A stretch of 64,000 nt of DNA from Siphonodentalium dalli (taxonomy: Eukaryota; Mollusca; Scaphopoda; Gadilida; Siphonodentaliidae). The first letter of the stretch is position 1. Each line of letters starts with the position of its first letter. Of the stretch, positions 35,626 through 46,419 are shown one piece after another. The DNA lies in assembly GCA_032622095.1 (NCBI GenBank), contig CP136064.1, forward strand, positions 192,789,948-192,853,947. The letters run 5' to 3'. Both the position numbers and the translations under genes were made by a program. Below the pieces are notes generated by a model. The model worked only from the letters and a program-made list of their open reading frames with translations. It was not told the origin of the DNA and ran no database searches.

Positions 35626-36490
35626 CTAACCAGGACGGGTGCAAAAAGAATCTCTCACAAAGAATACGAAGCTAAGTTGCAGTTTGTATAGCAAAAACAG
35701 TTTTGTTTTTGTTTTATACAAACAACATTATTTCTTTGCTTATAGTTGAAAATTATGTAACGATTCACATAAAGATTACGACGGTTTGTTCCGAATATAA
35801 AATATCGGAATCGGATCCCACGCGCTTATACATCCGAACGGATCCTGCGCGCATCAAATACAGATACAGATACAGACAGGATGACTCGTTTCGTTTTAAC
35901 CGACTTTGTCTTCCATAATTTTAATCGGTCAATGATTTAATATCCGTTTTCTGTGCAGACAATATGCAACGTTTCTGGCCTATTAAAGGCAGAACATTCG
36001 AGGCACCATTGGATATGACTAAAGACGCTGATCGTTTTCTTTATAACAAATCTATGGCATACAGGTGACGTGTTATTTAAGTTACCACGTGCGTTGACGG
36101 TGGTTAAAGGTATCACGAAATTAGGTGACTTATTTTCGAGTTCATTTTTTCGTTTGACGGCTTTCTTTATACGTTGACAATCATCGTCTGGTGTACAACT
36201 GACGGAAAAAGCAGTGTTTAAACGCTTGTGAAATAGGCTGATATGATTGTAAAATCCCGAATGTCACTTTGAACCTTTTTCACCCTGGATGATTAACAAT
36301 GGGGCCGTTACTGCCTTGGTTGCCACATGGTAACATAACACAACAGGTGTATTTGTGATTGTTCGCAATCACATTAATTACTTTCACAGGACTGCTAATT
36401 GAGGTAAGACCAGGTTCATGAATCGCCTTCCCCGTAGCTCCCCTTGAAGTCGCTTCCCTCGTTTCGAGGTCCCAAGAGTTGAGAACGAAA

Positions 36491-36590
36491 GTCGATATAT
36501 AGGGTTCCTCTAATTGGCGTAATTAGCACTCGGAGCGATAGTCACACCACACAGGACGCGGGTTGGGGCTACCCATCGAACCCGTAGCTC
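36491..36590 (+). repeat. GC-rich ~100-bp unit, copy 1 (inside DIRS-like element)
   Basis: It shares CTAATTGGCGTAATTAGCAC and GCGGGTTGGGGCTACCCATC with two other units at 36955-37056 and 38101-38201. Each is preceded by GTCGATATATAG-like or GCCGATATATCG-like sequence. Internal inverted complementarity (GGGTTGGGGCTACCC) suggests a hairpin. Read in one frame, all three give similar peptide, LIGVISTR-DSHTKQ, so they could be a decayed repeated coding domain or a structured noncoding unit. Confidence 0.7.
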
Positions 36591-36954
36591 ACACGAGTTG
36601 CTTCCCCTAGGACACGGACAAACTCGCGGGGAAGGATCCAGAGAATTTTTGTTTGGGGACACCTGTTCTGTATTTGAGTATGTGCCCATATAAATTTGGA
36701 TGTTAAAATATTCAGTACTGGATACTTGATTGTGCAAATAAAGGCTCCATATTATAGACTATATATCATCTGCGGGCTGATGATTTGCATTACTAGGACA
36801 TTTTGTTGAATTGTAGAAAAATTCCTTGACAATATGGAAGATCCAACTAGAATAAATACTATCTACATGGAATTTGGGGACATTTGGGTCTCTATAGTTT
36901 GGGCACCCAAACCTGTAACAGGTATCAAAACATCCCTGTATCCTTCTCTGACTT

Positions 36955-37056
36955 GCCGATATATCGTGTTCCTCTAATTGGCGTAATTAGCACTCGGGGC
37001 GATAGTCACACCAAACAGGCGCGGGTTGGGGCTACCCATTGAACCCATGAGTCACA
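36955..37056 (+). repeat. GC-rich ~100-bp unit, copy 2
   Basis: This is the second direct copy, about 465 bases after copy 1. It has TAATTGGCGTAATTAGCACT, then CGATAGTCACACCAAACAGG and the GGGTTGGGGCTACCCATTG hairpin. Flanking DNA also shows weak similarity to the flanks of copies 1 and 3, so the duplicated unit may be longer than 100 bases. Confidence 0.7.
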
Positions 37057-38100
37057 TTGGTGCGCTCCCTGGACTATCGAATGGGACGTCAATCTGCTTC
37101 TGCGGGTCGACCATTGGCTGTTGACGTGCCCCGGACGGCTGTGACCACTGAGCTCTACTAAAACACTCGACACACGCCGTCCATCGCTACAAGTCGTCAT
37201 CTCGGGGTCAGCGCGGCTGGGGGATACACCCTCGGTGATCCCTGACCATGCTCTCCGGTGCCTTATGATCATAGTGTGTGGAATTTGGGCTTAAATTACT
37301 AGTCGAATGGCCTTTTTTACTTTGTCTCAATTCAAATTAGGAGACTTTTTCTCAAATTATTACATTTACGCAATTATTTGGCACCTGAAAGTTTATCCTC
37401 CATGCCTTCTGCCCCAGCTGGGCTTGGAATGGGATCACAGTTCACAGGCTTGTTTCCTCCTTATTATAAGTCCCCACTTTCGGGGGCTTGGCTGACAGGT
37501 TACTGGCCGCATTCTGGCCAACAGCTGCCAGTAACTTCGGGTTTGATTTTAAATGAAAACAAAAGATCTTATTACCTGACGCCATTATAGCAGGAAGCTT
37601 GCTTGGGAACTGGTACTTACTAACCTCCCATCGCCAGTTCGGTCGGTTGGATATCGGGATCGGTCCTGCTGCTGCTCCACCCCAAGATGTACAGGCTCTG
37701 GACATTTCTCCGGGGTCCCCAATGACCAGACCTCACATGCAATTAGAAATGAAGCTTGTCGTGGTGTATTGTGCTGTTAACACTCCATCGACGGATGGAG
37801 ATCAGGATCAGATCGAGCAGTCGCTCCAGCACGAGGTGAAAGGGCTTTCGACATTCCTTTCGGGTCACCTTTACATGCGCTTACGAGGGAGCTCAGTTAG
37901 TTGTTCAGGGTTCTCTGATGCAGCCAAGCGCAGGAAGAAAATTAATGTCGAATTTTGATTAGCAAATAACCTCAGATTGACATGATTTGATAGCATTGTT
38001 CTACAATCATTTACAATTTAACAGAACATCAGAGTGCTTTCCCTTGTTTCGAGGGTTCCAAGGAAGCGATAGAAACCTTTACGACCAGGACACTGTCACT

Positions 38101-38201
38101 TGTCGATGTATAGTGTTCCCTTCATTGGCGTAATTAGCACTCAGGATGATAGTCCCACCAAACAGGTCGCGGGTTGGGGCTACCCATCGAACCCATTGGC
38201 C
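38101..38201 (+). repeat. GC-rich ~100-bp unit, copy 3
   Basis: This is the third direct copy, about 1.1 kb after copy 2 and 90 bases before the nested hAT insertion. It reads TTGGCGTAATTAGCACTCAG, then GGGTTGGGGCTACCCATCG. It is more diverged in its first half. As in copy 1, CGAACCC is kept at the 3' side of the hairpin. Confidence 0.7.
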
Positions 38202-38288
38202 GCATTTGTAGGGCTTTCTGGACTATTGACAGGGACTCCAAGTTGGATACTACGGGACGACTGTTGGCATACCCTGGGACAGTCAAAT

Positions 38289-40130
38289 TAGTGTTGAAAC
38301 GATTAGTGGTTTTGGGGAATCGACTAGTCACCAGAGGGAATCGACTACTAGTCGACTAGTCGGACCTCTTCCGAAACTTACCGTTTTGTGCTCATATACG
38401 TATATAATTTGCGGTAACCAATTTTGCATTTTCGAACGCAAAGCAAGACGTGATTTAACACTATTTGTCATGATTATTTGGCTTCATATCACTGAAGGTT
38501 AATAGGTTATTAATTTGTCCCAGGTATATGATGTTTTATGACAACAAAATTACCATCCAGTTGATGTATGTATCTAAGCGGTGGTGACAAACACCTGATC
38601 TATCGCGGAAACGCTACGGATTACGGAGTGGAAGTGCGTGCAACAATCAGAAACCGGAGCATTATTCTATATGTTTTGTGTAAAAATGTTCCTTTAAAAT
38701 TGATATGGTATGGTCTACAGGGCCGTACCGGTTCTTACATACAATCGAACATCGTTATTTTCGAACTTGCCCAGTGTGCTTGTCAGCGATTGACATCACA
38801 AACGGGCGTACATGAAGAAATGCAAGATATTTTGAGAAACGAACTTCATCTCCGACAGAGTCAAACAAAAGTTACAAAATAAATGTTATAACAGCTGTAG
38901 TGCGTACAAGCCTTTTATGCTCGCAGATGTCATGTACATATATCGGACACGGAATGTGGTAAAGTTCCCTGTATATATAGAGTCCGCATATATTAAAAAT
39001 GGGCCATGCATTGCGTACACAATGTTGTTCCTTGTATTCATTGCAAGGTCACGATATGACATCACGGACAGTCATTTTCCCGCCAAAACGCACCTGTTTT
39101 CACTGTTTGATTTGATCGCGTACATAATTGTCTCTCGTGCATGGTACATTGTAAATATATATACAATATATACAATTTTACTCGCGAGTCCCCGAATACA
39201 CAATCGATCATGTCAGTTTCAGAAATAAAACTGCGCAGACCGGTGATGTTAATAGTACATGTCAATGCGATGTCGTAAGTTCTTGATTTAGCCCGATTCC
39301 AGGAATTTGCGTCATCCAGATTACGTTTCTGGGAACAGCTTTGTCACCGCCCAATTCCGCGAAGGATTTAAGTTTGAGGTGCTAAAATACATTGTAATTT
39401 TTCACAAACACAGTCCATAAACGACGTGGGATTTCCGAAGTGACTCGCCAGTTTAGTTCGAAATACGCGACGCTATTTGATGCATAGCATGGTCGACCGC
39501 GGTTGGCTTTATATTTATATCTATAATATAATATAATATATATAGAACGTGCGATCGTATACGCTCACCCATGCGTCAGTTGATGCATATGGTGGTTGTA
39601 AAACATATCACACAATTTTAGAAATAAACTTTAAAGGTATACTGACATAGTGCTTCAATAAACTATAATATATTGGACTTGTTATTAAACTTAAAACTTA
39701 ATAATGTCACCTCGCAATTAACTTGATTGAAGTTGAGTCCTGCACACCTGCAAACACGTTGACCAGTTATCACTCAGATCAATTCCGTCACGCCGAAATA
39801 GATTCTTTGAAGTTGATTATCAAAGCCGGCCGTCTCAACTTCAAAGAATAAGCCGCCGTGGCACCGACAAATACATTGAGTTGAAGTACTGAAAGCAGTT
39901 ATGCATCAATGGGACAACAAAGAAGGCTTTAACAAGCTAATTGTGATTGTGTATTTCGATAGCCTGATTGTTTAAATTGACCAGTATTTCGGTAATGGCA
40001 GCAACGGCACTGCTTTCGCGATGGCATAATGGTGGTGGGTGTGTTCCGACTAGTCGACTAGCCGATTTCGGAATCGACTAATTCAATAATCGCGTCGATT
40101 TCGATTAGTCGATTAATCGTTTCAACACTA
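38289..40130 (+). mobile_element. hAT-type element (1.84 kb) nested in the DIRS-like element
   Basis: The element is flanked by a perfect 8-bp duplication AGTCAAAT (38281-38288 and 40131-40138). Its tips are inverted repeats starting TAGTGTTGAAACGATTA, and the subterminal regions are dense in GACTAGTCGA-type motifs. This tip and the 8-bp duplication are typical of hAT transposons. No transposase is recognisable; the longest internal ORF is 104 codons. It is therefore non-autonomous, and younger than the DIRS-like element it splits. Confidence 0.9.
38568..38882 (+). CDS. 104-codon ORF inside the nested hAT element, unknown
   Basis: An ATG-initiated ORF is open for 104 codons and ends TAA. The product begins MYLSGGDKHLIYRGN and has a hydrophobic stretch (SIILYVLCKNVPLKLIWYGL) near residue 30, then a hydrophilic C-terminus. 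It has no hAT dimerisation, BED-finger or DDE signature that I can see. It may be a fragment of captured sequence or chance; its position in the centre-left of the element and lack of internal stops are the only support. Confidence 0.25.
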   Translation: MYLSGGDKHLIYRGNATDYGVEVRATIRNRSIILYVLCKNVPLKLIWYGLQGRTGSYIQSNIVIFELAQCACQRLTSQTGVHEEMQDILRNELHLRQSQTKVTK

Positions 40131-40228
40131 AGTCAAATGAGGAAATAGGATACAAGTTGCATGGCTTTTGTTAGCATTTGGGTAGCAACTTGCCCTGTGA
40201 TGCCGGTCAGTTTGTACCCTGCTTAACG

Positions 40229-40300
40229 TCGTCAGAGATGGGTGGTTATGCCATCGGACTGCACACTTGGCGACCTGGGTTCGACCATCCTGAGAGGTAT
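40229..40300 (+). other. tRNA-like segment inside the DIRS-like element
   Basis: The stretch has ATGGGTGGTTATGCCATCGG followed by GACCTGGGTTCGACCATCC, resembling the D-arm and B-box (GGTTCGA) of Leu/Ser-type tRNAs. It does not fold into a convincing full cloverleaf: the acceptor ends do not pair. It is a relic SINE head or tRNA-derived module rather than a working tRNA. Confidence 0.35.
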
Positions 40301-41636
40301 TCAACCATTTTACTGTTCTCGGGTTGGGATGTGTTCAACTTCTTGCCTTATAAGTGGTTGCTCCTTTCCATGTTCCATCCAGCTCTTTCATGGTCACGGG
40401 CTTTGCTGGAGAATGTCTATAGTCATTCATATCACTAGATTAGTATATGACTCTCGCCCTTTCATTTTCCTGACTTTTTAAGACGTGTTCTGGACTGGTT
40501 CGGGTGCTCGATAGGGTAAATATTTACATCTCGATTTGGGACGCCAGAATCAGAGATAAACAAGCATACATGCTTTATCTCCGACCTCGCTGTGTTTCCG
40601 TAATAGATACGAATGACATATATTTTGTCTTCAGGTTGCTTTCAGTCCTAACTCAACAGGGATTTCACTTTTGTTGTCCAGTCATACATCGATGAGTCCA
40701 TTATCCATGGTTCGACATATGCTCATTTTCAGAACACTGTTGACATGAGGTCTCGTTCAGCACCCCAATCGGTCCTTTGCTGACCTCAGAGATTGCCAAT
40801 GCAGGATAATGTTGCACCTGTGGGGCAGCATATGAATCGTGTTGGGCACAATTCATAAAGTTTCATTACATACCTGCCGTCGGTTTCTGCTGGTTTTGGG
40901 CTTGTGCCACAATCCTGATGCCTTGTTAGTCCAATTTTTGTTTTTGTGGATTTCCACCTTAACGATATTGGAATTTCGGTTCCTGGATGCCTTTCTGTCA
41001 TGGATTCAGTAGCCTGTGATTGGTCAGTTGGGTTTGACTGTGTGGGTGGGCATTTCCATATTTGGGAACGTCATCGGGGAAAAATATGTCATGGCTTATT
41101 ACATCTTAGTCGGTCATATCTCGAACTCCAGGCTTCAAACTAAGTTTTCTGCTGTGAAACTCCAATTCTGAGCCCTGTTCTTCATACGGCCTGAGCCTTG
41201 CACCGTATGTCTGTGTAATACCCATTCGCTTCCCGGTCAGGCTATTGGTCAATGATACCTCCTCCTTATCGACAATGGCATGTCTCCAAGTAGTTGGTGT
41301 CGGGCCCTTTCTTGGGAGCTTGCAGCTGGTTTTTCATCGGGCTCTCATCATGTACTGGGACACGGCCCAACCCACTCAATATTTCTATTGTTTTTAAGGG
41401 GGGTCTTCGTTATTACTTGCGGCTTTTGCTGCTCGGCTGATACATTATTAGCCCTAAGTTCCGATGCGAATGTCGTATCCGACTATCCATCTCCAGGTCT
41501 TCTGAAGCTATTTACTTTACTTGCAGGGGTCTTAAACTCTTAAGTGGCCACTTTTTGTTCGTTTGTGAGTGCTGACAGGTATTAGTTTAGGATGGAATAT
41601 TACATTGCCTTATGGTCCTATTGTGCATGTGTGTAT

Positions 41637-41661
41637 ATATATATATATATATGTATATACA
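41637..41661. repeat. (TA)n microsatellite
   Basis: TATATATATATATATATATA with a few interruptions follows, inside the DIRS-like element. Another short (TA)n lies at 31529-31547 and a (GA)n tract at 57120-57142. Confidence 0.9.
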
Positions 41662-41793
41662 TATATATCTATATGTCTGTGCATGTGTATGTATATATTG
41701 TAGGTTATCAGGTCAATCCAGTTCTTTGATTCAGATGCATAGCAGTGTTTTTGTTTCCTCGTGGCCTCCACCTGTTAGAAAATTCTATGCTTT

Positions 41794-41891
41794 ACCATAT
41801 AGTTCAGTGGGCAAGATACCTTTGACGGAGATACAATATTTTCCTAAATAAGTAAAATATATATCTCCTAGAAGTATCTTGCCCACTGAAC
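41794..41891 (+). repeat. Internal complementary region (ICR) of the DIRS-like element
   Basis: The first 40 bases are complementary to the left tip and the following 61 to the right tip, overlapping at ATA. The sequence therefore equals the complement of a right-end-to-left-end circular junction, as expected if the ICR templates circle closure in DIRS replication (family knowledge). The agreement with the right tip is 59 of 61. Confidence 0.88.
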
Positions 41892-42162
41892 GCTGAGCTC
41901 CCTCCCAGGGTTTCGCACCCACCCCGCTCACGAGGAATGTCCTACTGGGGATAAAAAATATGGCGATTCTTTCACTACGTGTCAGAAACCACGTGATTAC
42001 ACGGGTCATGAACATGACAGAAGATATGTACCATAGAATTTCCGTACGTTTTTTTCAACACGGACAGTTAACCCCTCCTACTTGGGATAATATACCATAT
42101 AGTTCAGTGGGCAAGATACTTCTAGGAGATATATATTTTACTTTTTTTGGAAAATATTGTAT
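41892..42162 (-). repeat. Right inverted terminal repeat of the DIRS-like element
   Basis: It runs from GCTGAGCTCCCTCCC to GGAAAATATTGTAT. Positions 41950-42118 match the left repeat inversely. The outer 44 bases (AGATATATATTTTACTTTTT to the end) have no counterpart in the left repeat but match the ICR. An open frame of 76 codons crosses it, but so does the equivalent in the left repeat, so this is repeat identity rather than a gene. Confidence 0.85.
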
Positions 42163-42284
42163 TTATCACATAATCCCTTCTCAGATATAATCTTTCTTCT
42201 TCCAGGCATCAATGGTAACTCTCTCACAATTGCTCTGCCAAGTCACTTAAGAATATCTAGACCTGTGAATATGTTACTGGAAAT

Positions 42285-42395
42285 TTGCAGAATGAGGTCC
42301 CCAGAAGGTGAATTTAGTGACGCTACCTCAAACAGCAGGCTAGCATCACTAAATTTACCTTCTGAGGACCTCATTCTGCTTAGGCCTTTTCTTCA
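42285..42395. repeat. Fold-back element fragment (GCAGAATGAGGTCCCCAGA family)
   Basis: The palindrome GCAGAATGAGGTCCCCAGAA ... TTCTGAGGACCTCATTCTGC surrounds CTCAAACAGCAGGCTAGC. It lies about 120 bases downstream of the DIRS-like element. Confidence 0.75.
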
Positions 42396-42599
42396 AAAAG
42401 TATCTTTATTATCAAATTTATAACAAGTTTTTTTAGTTGCTTTAGAAACTTCTTGAGAAAGTTTCTTTTTCTTTTTTAGTTTAGTTTCTCTATATCCCCA
42501 AACTGACAGATGACACATTGCATAATCAAGGTGATCAATGGATACACATCACCATCTTCACCATCTGGGAACTGAAATCTGTGTCTAGGTCTCCCATAG

Positions 42600-43385
42600 C
42601 AAATGAGGCCATGCAGAATTAGATCCACAGTGGATGAATTTAGTGACTCTAGCTTGATTTGCAGGGTATCGTCAGTAATTTCACCCTCTGGGAACCTCAT
42701 TTTTCCAATTTCCAGCACCATATTCGCAGGCCTCTGAATCAGATTATTCATTTCATATTTTCAATACAAAAATTCATTCTGCAGTATTGATTACCTGCTG
42801 TGAATAATCTGTTTGTTTGGTAACAAGATGTTACAATCACTGTCTCCAACTAACATTTTTAAACGTAATTGTATTGACGAAGGCTATTCTGCCACTGCAG
42901 AATAAGGATATCACCTTCTTCTGCCACAAATCACTTATCTTCAAAATGACTGACACATCGTGTTTTTTAAATTGCTTCATCAAGCTTTCACATATTATTA
43001 AATTGCACACATGTCATTTTTGAGGATAAACTAATCAAGATCCCACATTGCTGTGATTGCCCTCTTAATAGATGCCTAATTATACAAAATAAATATGGCC
43101 AAGCTGGGGATTAAAGGATTAAAAATAGCATATAGGGTCATGTAGAAGCTTGGTTTGGTTTCAAAAATACAGTATTGGACCCTTCAAATGGAGTCATAGA
43201 AGGCACCACTATTTGTTATTACTAAAAGCCAAAAATAGGAACAGTTTTTATTTCACCCTCTGGGAACCTCATTTTTCCAATGTCCGGCACCATATTCTCA
43301 GGCCTACGAATATCAGATTATTCATTCAATATAAAAATTTATTCTGCAGTATTTATTATCTGTGTGGTAACAAGATGTTTTCACC
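42600..43385. repeat. Direct duplication of a ~130-bp repeat segment
   Basis: The segment TTTCACCCTCTGGGAACCTC, through CACCATATTC-CAGGCCT and TTCTGCAGTATT-ATTA to GGTAACAAGATGTT, occurs at about 42677-42832 and again at about 43251-43379. The first copy adjoins a decayed fold-back relative. No ORF in this stretch has coding character. Confidence 0.6.
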
Positions 43386-43769
43386 AATTGACCTCCAAAT
43401 ATAGGAGATTGTAACACACCATGCTGTCCACAGGCCCTGCATACAGGCATTGTTGATATAAATGATGATGCTAAAATAATAGTATCATGATGTATGGTTA
43501 TCATGGGTGCACAAAGAAGGCTAGTATAGTCTAGCGGATACAAGAGCCTGTGAACATGTCAGTTAGCATTAAATACACATTTAGTTGTTTGAGCTATCAG
43601 TTTCAGATCACCAAAATCATCTCATACATAACCTTTATAAGGTGTATGAACCTGAATATATATTTAGCTTAAAATGTTTATGTAAATTTAAATGGAAATA
43701 AACATCTGATATGTTGGATGGCTATGCCATATGCAGATATCAGCAAAAATTTCTTTGAAATAGGGGGTG

Positions 43770-43888
43770 GGTGCTGGAACTATCTGTTGTCTGCTTATTT
43801 TTCCTGAAAACCTAACCAGTTGATTAGCAGACCATTCCAATATATACTTTTATAACTGAGTGTGAAAATCCATTTAGTAAAGAGAGGG
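43770..43888. mobile_element. TTAA-family MITE, right half
   Basis: It has ATCTGTTGTCTGCTTATTTT, then AGACCATTCCAATATATAC and TTTAGTAAAGAGAGGG-TTAA. The left half is missing. Confidence 0.65.
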
Positions 43889-45066
43889 TTAATGATCCAC
43901 AAATACTATATATCATACGAAACCCCTACAATATCATTGAAAAATCCATTAGAAATTTTCTTATATCTCATTAGTGGGTAATAGCTTCGTGCTTCCTGCG
44001 AAACTTGACTTCGCACCAAGTAAATACCACTCGGATTAATATTATTTAGATATGCCGTGCTTGACACCAATACCAGACATTGCAAAATGATTGCTTTGCT
44101 CATTAAAGTTCAATTATTGTCCAACTTCGTTGCACTAACGAAAATAGGCACAAAAACAAATTGGGGGACTATATGTTTTGTCACAAGGCAGAGGGTGCAA
44201 TACTGTCATATACGGTTGTGAAGCGTCTCGGCCAACACCGTGCATGTATGCATTTTACATGCATTTTTCAGCTTCTTTTAAAGATTTTGATTTGTTAAAA
44301 AGGCATAAAGCTCTAGTTTTTTTCATGTTATATACAAGATCTTCAACTCATTGTGTTGGGATATAAGTTTTTATGAAACTCGTTTCGTAAAATCTTTTTT
44401 CCCAACATAACTCGATGGAGATCCTCTTTATGTCCATGGCCATGGGACATTTGTTTGGAAGAATTATCAGCATATACTGTCAAATTCTGCCTTCGGTCTA
44501 TCCACACCTTTGTCTTTTGTAAGTGACATCATGAAGAAGAAGTCCCCTAGAGACTGAGAATGGTTCTTTGTTTCCATTATGTTTGAATTTTAAGGTGTCA
44601 GCATGGGAACTATAAGTTGTCTTTCTATCCAATCAAACACAAGTTTCTTCGGAAAAAGCCAATGACCAAATGTTTCTGAAACTTTTCTCATATTTGCTGA
44701 TTTTCATGAGATAAAATTTATTTCTAGATAGACAGCAATTATTTTGAAAACTGTGAGTATGGAAGTGAATGGAATCTCATAAAAACACAGTAGTTTTATA
44801 GCTAAAAAATTATATTTACAAGTATTGAGTGTTAAAATTTGTGTTTTCTTACTTAGTCACTTTGATAAATTTTTATATTTCTACAACCTTTATTTCATGT
44901 ACATGATTAGTAATTGGAATTCAAGTTTACTTTAATTATGTTAGCACCATTTTATTTCAAACAATGTGACGGATAAACTTTTTTTGTGGGAGGAAACAAA
45001 TAAGTTTTCTAATATAGGTTCAATAGCTATTATTTAGAAATATAATTTTCAATTTCTTGCATTTTT
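43889..45066. other. Intron 8 DNA with nothing recognised
   Basis: AT-rich sequence without inverted ends, tandem units or ORFs above about 65 codons. Only short homopolymer tracts are seen. Confidence 0.5.
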
Positions 45067-46374
45067 AGCTCAACTTTACTTTGTAAAGTTTGAGCTATTG
45101 CCATGGCTTTGTCGTCCGTCGTGCGTGTGCGCGTGTGTGCGTAAGGTGTCAACAATGCAGTCTACAGGTCGTACCTTTGATCGGATCATTATGAAATTTG
45201 TCATAGCTGTTGACATCAACATTTAGACTAGAATGATTCATTTTGGGGTCATTCGGTAAAAAAACATGGCCGCCAGTGGCCATCTTGCATTTCAAAATTC
45301 AATCCATTAGCACGGGCTACAGGGCGTACTGTTTGTCTGATCGTCATGAAATTTGTCATGGATGTTAATATTGACATGTAGATGGGAACGAGTAATTTTG
45401 GGGTCATTTGGCCCAAAAACATGGCCGCCAGCAGCCATCTTGGATTTTACTCTTTGTATGACTAAATTCTTTAGCACGGGCTACAGGTCGTACTATTAGT
45501 CTGATCATCATAAAATTTGTCAAGAATGTTAATAATGACATGTAGATGGGAACGAGTCATTTTGGGGTCATTCGGCCAAAAAACATGGCCGCCAGCAGGC
45601 ATCTTTGATTTCACTCTTTGTATGACTAAATCCTTTAGCACGGGCTACAGGTCGTACCTTTAGTCCGATCATCATAAAATTTGTCATGGCTGTTAATATT
45701 GACATGTAGATGGGAACAAGTCATTTTTGGGTCATTCGGCCTAAAAACATGCGGCCAGCAGCCATCTTGGATTTTACTCTTTGTATGACTAAATTATTTA
45801 GCACGGGCTACAGGTCGTACCTTTAGTCTGATCATCATCAAATTTGTCATGGATGTTAATATTGACATGTAGATGGGAACGAGTAATTTTGGGGTCATTT
45901 GGCCCAAAAACATGGCCGCCAGCAGCCATCTTGGATTTTACTCTTTGTATGACTAAATCCTTTAGCACGGGCTACAGGTCGTACCTTTAGTCTGATCATC
46001 ATAAAATTTGTCATGAATGTTAATAATGACATGTAGATGGGAACGAGTCATTTTGGGGTCATTCGGTCAAAAAACATGGTCGCCAGCAGCTATCTTGGAT
46101 TTTACTCTTTGTATGACTAAATCCTTTAGCACGAGCTACAGGTTGTACCTTTAGTCTGATCATCATAAAATTTGTCATGAATGTTAATAATGACATGTAG
46201 ATGGGAACGAGTCATTTTGGGGTCATTCGGCCAAAAAACATGGCCGCCAGCAGCCAACTTGGATTTTACTTTTCTCTTCATGTCTTTTAACTAGTATTAG
46301 ACATTCAACTTTCCACATTCCTAATCGCTCCATTGACTGTAATACATTAAATTATTCCCTTTCCAAGTTGAGCT
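45067..46374. mobile_element. Repeat element with ~163-bp tandem units and AGCTCAACTT ends
   Basis: The ends are AGCTCAACTTTACTTTGTAA-AGTTTGAGCT (hairpin) and AAGTTGAGCT. Between them, about 6.5 units repeat ACATGGCCGCCAGCAGCCAT, CTTTGTATGACTAAATCCTT, TTAGCACGGGCTACAGGTCG and GACATGTAGATGGGAACGAG at a spacing of 152-166 bases. Decayed relatives lie at 2524-3010, 12060-12250 and 14085-14580. Confidence 0.78.
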
Positions 46375-46419
46375 ACAGTGTCATTGACACTTTCATTAGT
46401 TATGTGTACTGATACCATA

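Larger units (their letters stand above)
35437..42162 (+). mobile_element. DIRS-like tyrosine-recombinase-type retrotransposon, decayed, interrupted by a hAT element
   Basis: The two ends are inverted copies: 35452-35625 matches the reverse complement of 41950-42118 with only a few differences. Near the right end, 41794-41833 is the exact reverse complement of the outermost 40 bases on the left (35437-35476). The adjoining 41831-41891 is the reverse complement of the outermost 61 bases on the right (42102-42162) with two mismatches. This joint block is the internal complementary region that defines DIRS elements, which replicate through a circular intermediate. Removing the nested hAT leaves about 4.9 kb, close to the 4.8-kb reference DIRS-1. 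The interior is more GC-rich than its surroundings but has only short broken ORFs; I could not identify reverse transcriptase or recombinase motifs. The + orientation follows from the position of the complementary region. Confidence 0.85.

Noticed and set aside
37006-37958. ORFs of 70-119 codons in the DIRS-like interior
   Set aside because: They overlap on both strands, none carries gag, RT, RNase H or recombinase motifs that I can recognise, and the region has stops in all frames.
41785-42190. 76-codon ORFs in the terminal repeats of the DIRS-like element
   Set aside because: The same ORF appears at 35425-35610 because the repeats are inverted copies; it is not an independent gene.
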